Source of the DNA: Mycolicibacterium stellerae
GTDB lineage: Bacteria > Actinomycetota > Actinomycetes > Mycobacteriales > Mycobacteriaceae
Direction: 5' to 3'
NCBI RefSeq assembly: GCF_003719305.1
Contig: NZ_RARC01000009.1
Location: forward strand, 124,001-188,000
Length of the DNA stretch: 64,000 bases
Positions 44,054 through 54,743 of this stretch are shown here, piece by piece; within the stretch, counting starts at the first letter, position 1; the number at the start of each line of letters is the position of its first letter. The notes beneath the pieces were generated by a model. That model did not search any database. It had not been told where the DNA came from and saw nothing but the letters and a program-made list of their open reading frames with translations. Both the position numbers and the translations under genes were made by a program.

Positions 44054-44995
44054 TTACTTGACCGTCGGCAAATCAGGACTGGAGACGTCGTAGGTGTGGC
44101 CGGGCTGGGTCAGCAGCGCCGCGAGCTTCTGCGCCTTCTCCTCTGTGCGCTCATTGGTGCCCCACACCACCTCCCTGCCGTCGACCAACGTCAGGGTGAC
44201 CGCAGCGACCGACGGCGCCGACACCCTGGCGACCTGTCCGGCCACCTCCGGCCGCAGCGCCGTCATCACTTCAAGCGCCGCCTTGGTCGACGGATCGCTC
44301 GGCCCGGGGTTGTCGGCCTCCAGGTACGGAAGGTTGGGCGGCGGAGGCGCGGTCGCGAAATCCACTCCGTCGCGGTCGAACAGATGTGGCCCGTCGGGGT
44401 AATCCTTGACGACGATGGGGACCCGTTCGACGACCGTGATCCGAAGCGTCGACGGATATTCGCGCTGCACGCGCGCGGTCGCGACGCGGCGAATCGTGGC
44501 CACGCGCTCGGCGACGTCGTCCGTATTCACCTGCAGCAGCGGCGTGCCCTCCTTGACGGCTGCGGCGGCGACGACTTCCTCCTGCGTGACCGCACCCAGG
44601 CCGGTGATGACGACATCTCGCGCCGCCATGATCGGGGTGAAGTACAGCAGCAGTCCGAGGCCCACGAACAGCGCGACCAGCAAGACCGTCCACACCACCA
44701 GCTTCAGACCCCGAACCGACCCCCGCGCAACATGTTTGGAATCATCGCTCGATTTGCCCTGCGCGCGTCGCTTGGCTTCCCTTCTGGCCTGCTCGATCGC
44801 GACGGCGCGGGCCTGGGCCTCGCGGCGCGCTTCGCGTTCCCGCCGTGCTCGCCGCCGCGGGCCCTCGAACTCCTCTTCTGATGGCTCCTCGGGCTCGGCG
44901 GTCGCCTCGCTGCCGTCGTCGTCGGGTTCAGCCGCCGCTTCACTGCCGTTCTCGGGTTCGGCGGTCGCCTCGCCGCCGTTCTCGGGTTCGGTCAT
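44054..44995 (-). CDS. ftsQ: cell division protein FtsQ (DivIB)
   Basis: 313 residues. A long acidic N-terminal cytoplasmic tail (repeats of EPENGxEA-type sequence), a basic stretch ([34 protein letters not shown]), one transmembrane helix ([24 protein letters not shown]), a POTRA domain ([44 protein letters not shown]) and a beta-domain ([29 protein letters not shown]). FtsQ links division synthase regulation with FtsL/FtsB. ATGA overlap with murC. Confidence 0.94.
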   Translation of the reverse strand: MTEPENGGEATAEPENGSEAAAEPDDDGSEATAEPEEPSEEEFEGPRRRARREREARREAQARAVAIEQARREAKRRAQGKSSDDSKHVARGSVRGLKLVVWTVLLVALFVGLGLLLYFTPIMAARDVVITGLGAVTQEEVVAAAAVKEGTPLLQVNTDDVAERVATIRRVATARVQREYPSTLRITVVERVPIVVKDYPDGPHLFDRDGVDFATAPPPPNLPYLEADNPGPSDPSTKAALEVMTALRPEVAGQVARVSAPSVAAVTLTLVDGREVVWGTNERTEEKAQKLAALLTQPGHTYDVSSPDLPTVK

Positions 44996-46509
44996 TGTGC
45001 GCCCGTCTCGGGTCCGCGTTGCGGCATCGAGCGGTTGGCTCGTGCGGCGAGCGCCTCGACGATCTCGGGAGCCAGCATCGTGACATCGCCTGCGCCCATG
45101 GTGATCACCACGTCTCCCGTGCGAGCGGCGTTGGCCACCTGCTCGGCAACGGCGGAGAAGTCCGGCACGTAATGCACCGGCTTGGTGACGTGTTCGGCCA
45201 CCGACGCTCCGCTCACGCCCGCGATCGGTTGTTCACGCGCGCCGTAGACGTCGAGCACGAAGACCTGGTCGGCATCGCTGAGGGCTTCACCAAATTCCCG
45301 TGCGAAAGTCTGTGTGCGCGAATACAAGTGAGGTTGAAAGACGACGATGGCGCGACCAACTCCCGCGTGCGTCGTCTCACCCTGGCGGACCAGCGTGCGC
45401 AACGCCGACAGGGCGGCGCGGACCTTCGTCGGATGGTGGGCGTAGTCGTCGAACACCCGCACACCGTTGGCCGTGCCGACGAACTCGAAGCGCCTGCGCA
45501 CACCCTCGAAACCTGCTAGGCCGTCGAGGATTCCGTCAACGGGCGCGCCCGCCTCGATCGCCGCCAACAGCGCCGCTAAGGCGTTCAGTGCCATATGCCT
45601 ACCGGGCACCGCGAGGCGCATCACCCGCGGATGCGGCTCGCCTGACAGCGCGATATGCGCCACCGCGCTGGTGCCGTGCTGCTCCCAGCCGAGCAGCGTG
45701 CCAGCCAGGCCGGGTGCAGGCTTGCCGTCATGCGCGCTGCCGTAGCGCAGCACCCTGATGCCCTGCTCCGCCGAGCGATCGGCGAGCGCGGCGGCGCCCT
45801 CATCGTCGGCGCACGCGATCAGCGCGCCTCCAGGCGCCAGCCGTTCGACGAACTTGTCGAACACCGCGCTGTAGGCCTCGGCAGTACCGAAGAAATCCAG
45901 ATGATCGGCCTCGATGTTGGTCACCACCGCCACGTCGGGTGTGTACTCCAACAACGAGCCGTCGCTCTCGTCGGCCTCGGCGACGAAGCACGTGCCGCTG
46001 CCGTGATGGGCGTTGGTGCCTGCCTCGCCGAGGTCGCCGCCGACCGCGAACGACGGGTCGAAACCGGTGTGCTGCAACGCCACGATGAGCATCGAGGTCG
46101 TTGTGGTCTTGCCCGCCGTGCCCGTCACCATCAACGTGGTGTAGCCGTCCATCAGCCTGGCCAGCACCACCGGCCGCAGGATCACCGGGATACCGCGGCG
46201 CCTGGCCTCGACCAGCTCGGGGTTGGTCTTCGGTATCGCGGCGTAGGTGGTGACCACCGCGGTCGGTCCGCCGGGCAGCAGGTCCAGCGAGGACTCGTCG
46301 TGGCCGATGCGGATCACCGCGCCGCGTGCGCGCAGCGCCGCAACGCCACGTGATTCCTTGGCGTCGGAGCCCGATACCAGCCCGCCCCGGTCAAGCAGGA
46401 TGCGTGCGATGCCTGACATGCCCGCACCGCCGATGCCGACCATGTGAACCCGCTGCAACTCGTCGGGCAAGTCCCTGGGTCGCCGGCCTCCCGGCTCCGG
46501 TGCGTTCAC
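44992..46509 (-). CDS. murC: UDP-N-acetylmuramate-L-alanine ligase
   Basis: 505 residues from GTG at 46509 (GTGA overlap with murG). UDP-binding N-terminus [25 protein letters not shown]-site [19 protein letters not shown], substrate loop [31 protein letters not shown], and the C-terminal ligase domain [19 protein letters not shown]. It adds L-Ala to UDP-MurNAc in the cytoplasm. Confidence 0.97.
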   Translation of the reverse strand: MNAPEPGGRRPRDLPDELQRVHMVGIGGAGMSGIARILLDRGGLVSGSDAKESRGVAALRARGAVIRIGHDESSLDLLPGGPTAVVTTYAAIPKTNPELVEARRRGIPVILRPVVLARLMDGYTTLMVTGTAGKTTTTSMLIVALQHTGFDPSFAVGGDLGEAGTNAHHGSGTCFVAEADESDGSLLEYTPDVAVVTNIEADHLDFFGTAEAYSAVFDKFVERLAPGGALIACADDEGAAALADRSAEQGIRVLRYGSAHDGKPAPGLAGTLLGWEQHGTSAVAHIALSGEPHPRVMRLAVPGRHMALNALAALLAAIEAGAPVDGILDGLAGFEGVRRRFEFVGTANGVRVFDDYAHHPTKVRAALSALRTLVRQGETTHAGVGRAIVVFQPHLYSRTQTFAREFGEALSDADQVFVLDVYGAREQPIAGVSGASVAEHVTKPVHYVPDFSAVAEQVANAARTGDVVITMGAGDVTMLAPEIVEALAARANRSMPQRGPETGAQ

Positions 46510-47627
46510 CGGTGAGCCTTGCGACTGTCGCGCCCGCTGCGCGCCACCTCGAGGGCGATCTCGGCAACCTTCTGGGCGGCGTCGCGGTGGCCTGCCATCG
46601 CCGCGGCGGCCGTCATCGCCGTGAGCCGGGGAGCATCGCCGAGCAGCCCGGCGACGGTATCGCCGACGAACTCGGGCGTGAGGTCGGCATCGTCGACGAG
46701 AAGCCCTCCGCCCGCATCGACGACGGGCAGCGCGTTGAGTCGCTGCTCACCGTTGCCGATGGGCAGCGGGACGTACACCGCGGGCAGTCCGACGGCGGAG
46801 ACCTCGGCGACCGTCATCGCACCGGACCGGCAGATCGCCAGATCGGCTGCGGCGTAAGCCAAGTCCATCCGGTCGAGGTACGGCACGGCCACGTAAGGCG
46901 GGTCGCCGTCGCCGGGTGCGCGCAGATCGAGGGTGTTCTTCGGGCCGTGCGCGTGCAGCACCGAGATACCCGCGGCGGCGAGAGCGCCTGCCGCAGGTGC
47001 CACGGCACGGTTGATCGACTGCGCACCCTGGGAACCGCCGAACACCAGAAGCACCCGCGCGTCGTCGGCGAAGCCGAAATGCGCGCGGGCTTTCGCCCGT
47101 TCGGCCATCCGATCCAGCGATGTGATCGCCGCGCGCACCGGCACACCGACGACCTCGGCGCGCGGCAGGCCGGGTTCGGCAACCGCGGAGAGCACGCGGC
47201 GCGCCGACCGGGCGCCGAGCTTGTTGGCCCAGCCCGCGCTGGCGTTGGCTTCGTGGACGACCACCGGCACCCGGCGTCGGCGCGCCGCCAGGTAGGCGGG
47301 TACCGCGACGTAGCCGCCGAAGCCGATGACGACGTCGGCCTCGACGTCGTCGAGCACTCGGCGGGTCTCGCTGACCGCACGGCGCACCCGCAGCGGCAGG
47401 CGCAGCAGGTCGGCGGAGGGCTTACGTGGCAGCGGTACCGGCGTGATGAGCTCGAGGTCATAGCCGCGCTCAGGAACCAACCGGGTCTCGAGGCCGCGAT
47501 GGGTACCCAGAGCGGTGATCCGCACGTCGCGTTCGAGCGCGCTGAGCGCATCGGCGACGGCCATGGCGGGTTCGATGTGGCCTGCCGTCCCGCCGCCGGC
47601 GATAACTACCGAGATCGGCCCATTCAC
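46506..47627 (-). CDS. murG: UDP-GlcNAc:lipid I N-acetylglucosaminyltransferase MurG
   Basis: 373 residues from GTG at 47627 (overlaps ftsW stop). The N-terminal [18 protein letters not shown] is the lipid-binding glycine loop, [18 protein letters not shown] and [20 protein letters not shown] follow, and the UDP-GlcNAc site is [17 protein letters not shown] and [24 protein letters not shown]. Peripheral enzyme on the inner face of the membrane that makes lipid II. Confidence 0.97.
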   Translation of the reverse strand: MNGPISVVIAGGGTAGHIEPAMAVADALSALERDVRITALGTHRGLETRLVPERGYDLELITPVPLPRKPSADLLRLPLRVRRAVSETRRVLDDVEADVVIGFGGYVAVPAYLAARRRRVPVVVHEANASAGWANKLGARSARRVLSAVAEPGLPRAEVVGVPVRAAITSLDRMAERAKARAHFGFADDARVLLVFGGSQGAQSINRAVAPAAGALAAAGISVLHAHGPKNTLDLRAPGDGDPPYVAVPYLDRMDLAYAAADLAICRSGAMTVAEVSAVGLPAVYVPLPIGNGEQRLNALPVVDAGGGLLVDDADLTPEFVGDTVAGLLGDAPRLTAMTAAAAMAGHRDAAQKVAEIALEVARSGRDSRKAHR

Positions 47628-49192
47628 CCGTGACGTTGACCTTCCAATGTGCGAGCCCGTCGGCCCTGGTGGCGCTGTTGTCCAGCCGCACTGGAGCTGA
47701 TTTGCTCCTCGCGTGCGCGATGAGCGCGCTGGTCGCCTCCATGATGCCCTGAGCGTCGCACCGGCCGGTCGGCCGTATGGGGTTTGCGTCGGTTGCCGCT
47801 TGCCGGCTTGCGTTGCGGCTTGGCCGCCTGCTTGCGGTGGGGCTTGGCCGCCGGCTTGCGTTGCGGCTTGGCCGCCTGCTTGCTGTCACGGGACCGCAGC
47901 CGGTCGCGAAGCGCCTCGGTGCGGGTCGGCGAGTAGGGCTCGGGTGGCGGCAGCCGCAGCAGTCGATTGACCCGGTCGTCACGGCCCGCGCGCAGCGCGG
48001 CCACCGCCTCGGGCTCGTGTCGCGCGGCGTTTGCGATCACGCCGATGATCAGAAGCGTTGTCGCCGTTGATGTTCCACCAGCAGAGATGAGTGGTAGCTG
48101 CAGCCCGGTGACCGGCAGTAGGCCGATGACGTAGCCGACGTTGATGAACACCTGACCGAGCACCCACATGGTGGCGGTCGCGGTGAGCAACCGCAGGAAC
48201 GGATCGGCAGACCGGCGCGCGATCCGCATCCCGGTGTATGCGAACAGCCCGAAAAGGCACAGCAGCCCCGCGGCGCCGATGAACCCGAGTTCCTCGCCGA
48301 TGATCGCGAAAATGAAGTCGTTGTGCGCGTTGGGCAGGTAGTTCCATTTCGCGGTGCCCTGCCCGAGCCCGTCGCCGAAGACACCGCCGTTGGCCAGCGC
48401 GAATCTAGCCTGCTTGGCCTGATAGCCGGAGCCCTGGGAGTCGGCGCCAGGGTTCAGCCAGGACATCACCCGGTCGGACCGGTAACCCTCCGACACGGCG
48501 AGGATGGCCGCCGACACCACGACGGCGAACATCGAGGACAAGAACACCCGCAGCGGAAGGCCGGCGTACCACAGCAATGCCAGTAGGATGATGCCGAGCG
48601 ACACCGTCTGGCCGAGGTCGGGCTGGGCGACGATCAGCGCCAGTGCGATCACCGCCGCCGGCACCAGCGGGATGAGCATCTCGCGCAGCGATGCCCGCTC
48701 CATCCGGCGGGCAGCCAACAGGTGGGCACCCCAGATCGCGAACGCGATCTTTGCCAGCTCCGACGGCTGCATGGACAAGCCGGCGACGACGAACCAGCCG
48801 CGGGAGCCGTTGGCCTCCTTGCCGATTCCCGGGATGAGCACCAGCACGAGCAGCACGATGGTGATCGCGAAGCCGGTGAACGCGAGGCTGCGCATGGTTT
48901 GGACGCGCATCCGCATGGCCGCATAGAACGCGAACAGGCCGACGAGCGTCCAGATCAGCTGCTTGCCGAAGATCACCCACGGCGAGCCGTCCTCGTCGTA
49001 GGAGTGCACGCCGGATGCCGAGAGCACCATGATCAGCCCGAGCGAGGTGAGCAGCGCGGCGACGGCGATGATGAGGTGAAACGAGGTCATCGGCCTGTTG
49101 AGCCATGCGCCGAAGCGGGTGCGCGGAACGGCCGCATCGGCAGTCGTGGTGCCGGTCCGGCTGAGCCGCAGCCGGGTCAACAGGGTGCTCAC
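47624..49192 (-). CDS. ftsW: septal peptidoglycan glycosyltransferase FtsW (SEDS family)
   Basis: 522 residues, ten transmembrane helices. SEDS motifs: [60 protein letters not shown], and [23 protein letters not shown]. The ~120-residue C-terminal cytoplasmic tail is very basic and has tandem [20 protein letters not shown] repeats. In mycobacteria this tail contacts the FtsZ C-terminus and PbpB. Stop overlaps murG; start is 5 bases after the murD stop. Confidence 0.96.
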   Translation of the reverse strand: MSTLLTRLRLSRTGTTTADAAVPRTRFGAWLNRPMTSFHLIIAVAALLTSLGLIMVLSASGVHSYDEDGSPWVIFGKQLIWTLVGLFAFYAAMRMRVQTMRSLAFTGFAITIVLLVLVLIPGIGKEANGSRGWFVVAGLSMQPSELAKIAFAIWGAHLLAARRMERASLREMLIPLVPAAVIALALIVAQPDLGQTVSLGIILLALLWYAGLPLRVFLSSMFAVVVSAAILAVSEGYRSDRVMSWLNPGADSQGSGYQAKQARFALANGGVFGDGLGQGTAKWNYLPNAHNDFIFAIIGEELGFIGAAGLLCLFGLFAYTGMRIARRSADPFLRLLTATATMWVLGQVFINVGYVIGLLPVTGLQLPLISAGGTSTATTLLIIGVIANAARHEPEAVAALRAGRDDRVNRLLRLPPPEPYSPTRTEALRDRLRSRDSKQAAKPQRKPAAKPHRKQAAKPQRKPASGNRRKPHTADRPVRRSGHHGGDQRAHRAREEQISSSAAGQQRHQGRRARTLEGQRHG

Positions 49193-49197
49193 GGCCG

Positions 49198-50631
49198 CTA
49201 CCGGGTTGCGCGCACGGCGGCGGCGAAGGCATCTCCGCGCTCGGCGTAGCCGCTGAACTGGTCGAAGGACGCGCCCGCAGGGGCCAGCAGCACCGTGTCG
49301 CCATGGCGAGCCAGCCTGCGCGCCGCAGCAACCACAGCGGTCATCAAGCGAGTCACAGAATTAACATCTGACTCATTTGTCTCAGGCACCTCAGAATCCT
49401 CCCCCGTCACAACCTCCACAACGGGGACATCCGGGGCGTGTCGCGATAACGCATTGGCGACCAGTGCCCGATCCCGGCCGATCAACACGGCGCCGACCAG
49501 CCGATTCGACACGTCGGAGACGAGTTCGTCGACAGATGCGCCCTTGAGCAGACCACCGGCGATCCACACCACCCGCGGGTATGCGGCGATGGACGCGTGC
49601 GCTGCGTGCGGATTGGTGGCCTTGGAATCGTCGACGTAGGTCACGCCGTCGATCTCTGCGACCACCTCGGCCCGGTGCGGGCCGACGTGGAACGACGACA
49701 ACGCATCGGCGATGGCGGCCGCGGGCACGTCGACGGCGCGGGCCAGAGCCGCGGCGGCCAACGCGTCGAGAACACCGACGGGCCCTGGCACGGGGACCGA
49801 CGCGGCATCGGCGAGCACAAGGCCGTCGGCGAAAGCCCGGTCGATCAGCGCGCCGTCGCGAACCCCCAGCTGCCCGGCGGCCGGATCGCCGAGCGTGAAG
49901 CCGACCCGCACCGCTGCGGCGGCACCGTCGAGCAGCCCGGCGGCGATCGGATCGTCGAGCCCGACGACCGCGACCCGGCCGTCCAGCGCCCGCGCCTTGT
50001 CGGCCGCGTAGGCGTCCATCGAGCCGTGCCAGTCGAGGTGGTCCTCCGCGACGTTGAGCACCGCGCCTGCGTCGGGCCGCAGCGACGGTGCCCAGTGCAG
50101 CTGGAAACTCGACAGTTCGACCGCCAGCAGCTCGGCGGGCTCGGCCAGCATGTCGATCACCGGATTGCCGATATTGCCGCACAGCACCGCGCGTCGCCCG
50201 CCCGCGACCAGCATCGCGTGCAGCATCGACGTGGTGGTCGTCTTGCCGTTGGTGCCGGTCACCACCAGCCAGCGCTTCGGGGTGCCGAACCAGCCGGCCT
50301 GATCCAGCCGCCACGCCAGCTCGACGTCACCCCAGATCGGCACGCCCGCGGTCGCCGCGGCGGCCAAAACCGGTGCGGTGGGCGGAAATCCGGGGCTGGT
50401 GACGACAAGGGCGTAGTCGGTGATCCGGTCGACGGCCTCGACCGTGGTGACGACGGTCGCGGGCGTGATGAGGCGTTGAAGGGCCAGCGGGTCGTCGTCG
50501 CAGATGGTCAGGCGCACACCCGTCGGCTCGAGCGCGGCGCCCACCGAGCGGCCCGTGATGCCTGCCCCGGTCACCAGCACGCGGGTGCCGGGCGTGAGCG
50601 GCGCAACTGCAGAGCGGACCACGTCAGGCAC
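49198..50631 (-). CDS. murD: UDP-N-acetylmuramoyl-L-alanine-D-glutamate ligase
   Basis: 477 residues from GTG at 50631; TTG 50634 and GTG 50622 are near alternatives, all overlapping or touching the mraY stop (50624). ATP site [37 protein letters not shown] and [35 protein letters not shown] are MurD marks. Adds D-Glu in the cytoplasm. Confidence 0.96.
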   Translation of the reverse strand: MPDVVRSAVAPLTPGTRVLVTGAGITGRSVGAALEPTGVRLTICDDDPLALQRLITPATVVTTVEAVDRITDYALVVTSPGFPPTAPVLAAAATAGVPIWGDVELAWRLDQAGWFGTPKRWLVVTGTNGKTTTTSMLHAMLVAGGRRAVLCGNIGNPVIDMLAEPAELLAVELSSFQLHWAPSLRPDAGAVLNVAEDHLDWHGSMDAYAADKARALDGRVAVVGLDDPIAAGLLDGAAAAVRVGFTLGDPAAGQLGVRDGALIDRAFADGLVLADAASVPVPGPVGVLDALAAAALARAVDVPAAAIADALSSFHVGPHRAEVVAEIDGVTYVDDSKATNPHAAHASIAAYPRVVWIAGGLLKGASVDELVSDVSNRLVGAVLIGRDRALVANALSRHAPDVPVVEVVTGEDSEVPETNESDVNSVTRLMTAVVAAARRLARHGDTVLLAPAGASFDQFSGYAERGDAFAAAVRATR

Positions 50632-51703
50632 CAACGGTGGTGAGCCACTCGCTGTAGAAGAGCGCCACCCCGAGGCCGCACGCGATCGCGGTCAACAGCC
50701 AGAAGCGGATGATCACCGTGGTCTCCGCCCACCCGACGAGTTCGAAGTGATGGTGGAACGGCGCCATCCGGAACACGCGGCGCCCGGTGGTGCGGAACGC
50801 GAGGATCTGCACCACCACCGACGTCACCTCGGCGACGAACAGTGCACCGAGCACCACCGCGAGCATCTCGGTGCGGCTGAGCACCGACAGCGCGGCGATG
50901 ATGCCGCCGAGCGCCAGCGAGCCGGTGTCGCCCATGAAGATCTTCGCGGGAGCGGCGTTCCACCACAGGAACCCGATACACGCCCCCGCCGTCGCGGCGG
51001 CGATCAGTGCGAGGTCAAGCGGGTCCCGCACGTTGTAGCAGCCGACCCCCGGCGCCGTCGCGCACGCGTTGCGGAACTGCCAGAAAGTGATGATCACGTA
51101 GGCCGCACAGACCATCGCCATCGCGCCCGCGGCCAGCCCGTCGAGCCCGTCGGTGAAGTTCACCGCGTTCGACCATGCGTAGACGATCAGCACGCCGAAC
51201 AGCACGAAAATGGCGGGAGCCAGTGTGACCGTGGCGATTTCACGCACGTAGGACAGTTCGGCACTGCCGGGCGTGAGGCCGTCGGCGTTGCGGAACTGCA
51301 GGGCCAACACGCCGAACAGCACAGCGGCCAGCAGCATGCCGACCGTTTTGGCGCTCTTGTTGAGGCCGAGGTTGCGCGATCGGCGGATCTTGATCAGGTC
51401 GTCGATGAATCCGACGATGCCAAGGGCGGTCGCCAGACCGAGGGCCAACAGGCCCGATGCCGACGGGCCGCGGCCGTCGAGCGCCAGCCCCACCAGGTGG
51501 GTGCCGAGGTAACCCGCCCAGATGCCTGCCAGGATCGCGACGCCGCCCATCGACGGGGTACCGCGCTTCTTGTGGTGGCTCGGCGGGCCGTCCTCGCGGA
51601 TCTCGTGGCCGAAACCCTGCCGGGTGAACAGCCCGATCAGGACAGGGGTCAGCAGGATCGACACCGTCAGCGCGATACCGACGGCGATGAGGACCTGCCT
51701 CAT
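50624..51703 (-). CDS. mraY: phospho-N-acetylmuramoyl-pentapeptide-transferase MraY
   Basis: 359 residues, ten transmembrane helices. Catalytic motifs: [31 protein letters not shown] (first Asp pair), [17 protein letters not shown] and the HHH loop [14 protein letters not shown]. It makes lipid I on the decaprenyl phosphate carrier. ATGA overlap with murF. Confidence 0.97.
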   Translation of the reverse strand: MRQVLIAVGIALTVSILLTPVLIGLFTRQGFGHEIREDGPPSHHKKRGTPSMGGVAILAGIWAGYLGTHLVGLALDGRGPSASGLLALGLATALGIVGFIDDLIKIRRSRNLGLNKSAKTVGMLLAAVLFGVLALQFRNADGLTPGSAELSYVREIATVTLAPAIFVLFGVLIVYAWSNAVNFTDGLDGLAAGAMAMVCAAYVIITFWQFRNACATAPGVGCYNVRDPLDLALIAAATAGACIGFLWWNAAPAKIFMGDTGSLALGGIIAALSVLSRTEMLAVVLGALFVAEVTSVVVQILAFRTTGRRVFRMAPFHHHFELVGWAETTVIIRFWLLTAIACGLGVALFYSEWLTTVGA

Positions 51704-53181
51704 GAGGCGACCAACGCCTCAGCCAGCTTTCCCAGCCCCGCAGCGTTCGATGCCTTGACGAGCACCACATCCCCCTCGCGAAGTTCTGCTCGCAACAATT
51801 CCAGCGCGGCGTCAGCGTCGTCGACCATGGTGGCCTCCCCTCCCCACGAGCCCTCCATGACCGCCCCGTGATGCATGGCGCTCATAGATCTCCCGGTTCC
51901 CACGACGATGAGTCGACTGACATCTAATCGCACCGCCAGCCGGCCGACGCGGTCGTGTTCCGATATCGCGTCGTCGCCGAGCTCGGCCATCTCGCCGAGC
52001 ACCGCCCAGCTGCGCCGCGGCTCGGTGCCCTGGCGCGCCATCCAGGCCAGCGACTTCAGCCCGGCCAGCATCGAATCCGGGTTGGCGTTGTATGCGTCGT
52101 CGATGACGGTTACCCCGTCTTCGCGGGTGCTGACGTTCATCCGATGCTGCGACACCGGGCCCGCGCCCGCCAGTGCGGTCGCGACCTGTGCGCCGCTGGC
52201 TCCGCACTCCAGCGCGACGGCGGCCGCGCACAGCGCATTGGACACCTGGTGTTCGCCGTGCACAGCCAGCGAGATGTCGGTTTCGACGCCGCCGGCATGC
52301 ATTGTGAAGTGGGGGCGGGCCACCTCGTCGAGCGCGACCGGGCCGGCCCACACGTCCGCGCCGGGTGACCGCGACACCCGAACCACCCGGGCCGCGGTCT
52401 GTTCGGCCATGCCGGCAACGGCGTCGTCGTCGGCGTTGAGGATCACCACTCCCGATGACGGAACAGCTTGTGGGAGTTCGGCTTTGGTGCGTGCGATGGC
52501 CTCGCGAGAACCGAACTCGCCGAGATGGGCGGTGCCGACGTTCAGCACGACCCCGATCGACGGTGGGGCGATCGAGGCAAGCGCCGCGATGTTGCCGGGA
52601 TGGCGGGCAGACATCTCCAGGACCAGATAGTCGGTGTCCTCCCCCGCCCGCAGCATCGTCCACGGGGTGCCAAGCTCGTTGTTGAACGAGCCCGGCGGGG
52701 CGACCACCTCGCCGAGCGGAGCGAGCACCGCAGCGACGAGGTCCTTGGTCGAGGTCTTACCCGACGAGCCGGTGATGCCGACGATCGTCAGGCCACCCGC
52801 CACCAACTCCGCGGCCACCGCGGCGGCCAGCCTGGCCAGTGCGGCAAGCACGGCCGCGCCCGATCCGTCCGTGTCGTACTCCAAAACGCTGGCTCCCGCG
52901 TCGGTTGCGGCGTCGGTGCGTGGCGTGACGACGATCGCAGGCACTCCCACCGGCCGCGCGGCCAACACCGCTACCGCACCGGCTGCCACCGCCGTCGCCG
53001 CGAAGTCATGGCCGTCCGACCGCGCGCCGGGCAGTGCGATGAACAGCCCGCCGTCGGTCACCGCCCGCGAGTCGAACTCGACCGTGCCGGTCACCCTGGT
53101 CGCAGCGGCGTCGGCGGCCGAGATATCGGCGAGCTCACCACCGACGATGTCGGCGATCTGGGCGAGGGTCATGGCGATCAT
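51700..53181 (-). CDS. murF: UDP-N-acetylmuramoyl-tripeptide-D-alanyl-D-alanine ligase
   Basis: 493 residues; ATG at 53181 overlaps the murE stop (ATGA), ATG 53172 is also possible. [28 protein letters not shown] site [33 protein letters not shown], and [20 protein letters not shown] are MurF marks. Completes the UDP-MurNAc pentapeptide. Confidence 0.97.
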   Translation of the reverse strand: MIAMTLAQIADIVGGELADISAADAAATRVTGTVEFDSRAVTDGGLFIALPGARSDGHDFAATAVAAGAVAVLAARPVGVPAIVVTPRTDAATDAGASVLEYDTDGSGAAVLAALARLAAAVAAELVAGGLTIVGITGSSGKTSTKDLVAAVLAPLGEVVAPPGSFNNELGTPWTMLRAGEDTDYLVLEMSARHPGNIAALASIAPPSIGVVLNVGTAHLGEFGSREAIARTKAELPQAVPSSGVVILNADDDAVAGMAEQTAARVVRVSRSPGADVWAGPVALDEVARPHFTMHAGGVETDISLAVHGEHQVSNALCAAAVALECGASGAQVATALAGAGPVSQHRMNVSTREDGVTVIDDAYNANPDSMLAGLKSLAWMARQGTEPRRSWAVLGEMAELGDDAISEHDRVGRLAVRLDVSRLIVVGTGRSMSAMHHGAVMEGSWGGEATMVDDADAALELLRAELREGDVVLVKASNAAGLGKLAEALVAS

Positions 53182-54701
53182 GCGTCCGGCCCAAGCGCCT
53201 CGATGGACCCGGCCAGCTCGTCGCGGTCGTCAAACGGCCGGGTAACGCCGTTGCTGGTCTGGCCCGCCTCGTGGCCCTTCCCCGCGATCAGCACGACGTC
53301 CCCCGCGCGGGCCCACGCGACGGCGTGGTCGATCGCTTCGCGCCGGTCGCCGATCTCGACGACCTGTGCCGGGCCACCCGCCGTGCCCGCGACGATCGAC
53401 GATCGGATCGAGGCGGGATCCTCGTCGCGCGGGTTGTCGTCGGTCACCACGACGAGGTCGGCGAGTTCGGCCGCCACCTGGCCCATCGGCTCGCGCTTGC
53501 CCGGGTCGCGGTTTCCGCCCGCGCCGAATACCACCGCGACCCGACCGGTGGTCTGCCCGCGCAGGGTCTCCAGCACGGCGCGCAGCGCCCCGGGCTTGTG
53601 GGCGTAGTCGACCAGCGCCAGGAAGGGCTGGCCGCGATCGATGGGCTCGAGTCGGCCGGGCACCCGTGCATCGCGCAGCCCTGGCGCGGCCTGTTCAGGT
53701 GACACCCCGACCGCGTCAAGCAGCGCCGCGGCGAGCAGACAGTTGGCGACGTTGTAGCGGCCGGGAAGTCCGATGCGCAGCCCGTGATGCACTCCGGCGG
53801 GATCGACGGCGAAGAACTCCTGTGCGCCGCGCTCGACCGTGCGGATGTCCTCGACGCGCCAGTCGGCGGCCTGGTCGGTCGCGCTGACGGTGACCGGGTC
53901 AGGCGCCAGCTCGGCCATGGCGCGGCCCGCCTCGTCGTCGATGCATACCACCGAAGCGGCTGCGGCCGTTGGTGATCCGGGCGCGAACAGTCGCGCCTTG
54001 GTGTCGAAGTAGTCCTCCATCGTTGGATGGAAGTCCAGATGGTCACGAGACAGGTTGGTGAAGCCGCCGACCGCGAACTCGACGCCGTCGACGCGTCCGA
54101 GGCTCAGCGCGTGGCTGGACACCTCCATCACCACGGTGTCGACGTCCTGTTCGAGCATGAGCGCCAGCAGGGCCTGGAGGTCGGGCGCCTCGGGTGTGGT
54201 CAGCTTGCTCGGCAGATCCTCACCCGCGATCCGGATGCCGACGGTGCCGATCAGGCCCGCGACCCGATCCGCCGCCCGCAGCCCCGCCTCGACCAGATAG
54301 GTGGTGGTGGTCTTGCCCGATGTGCCGGTCACCCCGATCACCCGAAGGTGCCACGACGGGTTGCCGTACACGGTGGCCGCCAGCCCGCCGAGCACCGACC
54401 GCGGGTCGGCGCGGACCAGCACCGGCACCGTCGCGTCGCCGCCCATGTGGGTCAGGCCGTCCGAGTCGGTGAGCACGGCGACCGCGCCGCGCTCGATCGC
54501 GTCGGCCGCGAAGAGTCCGCCGTGCGACGACGCGCCGGGCAGCGCCGCGAACAGATCCCCCGGCTGGGTGTCCTGGCTGCGCAGAGTCACGCCGGTGACC
54601 ACGGTCTCCCGCCCCGTTCCTGCAGGCGCGATGACCGCGCCTATCCGGTCGGCCAGTGGGCCGAGCGCCTGGCCGGCGGGATGCGAGGGACGCAGCTTCA
54701 T
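53178..54701 (-). CDS. murE: UDP-MurNAc-L-alanyl-D-glutamate-2,6-diaminopimelate ligase
   Basis: 507 residues. ATP site [57 protein letters not shown]. The DNPR motif in [15 protein letters not shown] shows meso-diaminopimelate rather than lysine specificity. The pbpB stop is 42 bases upstream of the start. Confidence 0.97.
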   Translation of the reverse strand: MKLRPSHPAGQALGPLADRIGAVIAPAGTGRETVVTGVTLRSQDTQPGDLFAALPGASSHGGLFAADAIERGAVAVLTDSDGLTHMGGDATVPVLVRADPRSVLGGLAATVYGNPSWHLRVIGVTGTSGKTTTTYLVEAGLRAADRVAGLIGTVGIRIAGEDLPSKLTTPEAPDLQALLALMLEQDVDTVVMEVSSHALSLGRVDGVEFAVGGFTNLSRDHLDFHPTMEDYFDTKARLFAPGSPTAAAASVVCIDDEAGRAMAELAPDPVTVSATDQAADWRVEDIRTVERGAQEFFAVDPAGVHHGLRIGLPGRYNVANCLLAAALLDAVGVSPEQAAPGLRDARVPGRLEPIDRGQPFLALVDYAHKPGALRAVLETLRGQTTGRVAVVFGAGGNRDPGKREPMGQVAAELADLVVVTDDNPRDEDPASIRSSIVAGTAGGPAQVVEIGDRREAIDHAVAWARAGDVVLIAGKGHEAGQTSNGVTRPFDDRDELAGSIEALGPDA

Positions 54702-54743
54702 GGCGATGACACAGTACCGGCCCGCCTTCCGGCGGCCCCGCCC

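Noticed and set aside
46326..47633. A 435-codon open frame on the plus strand
   Set aside because: It mirrors murG and the start of murC; no motif or ribosome site. A high-GC shadow.
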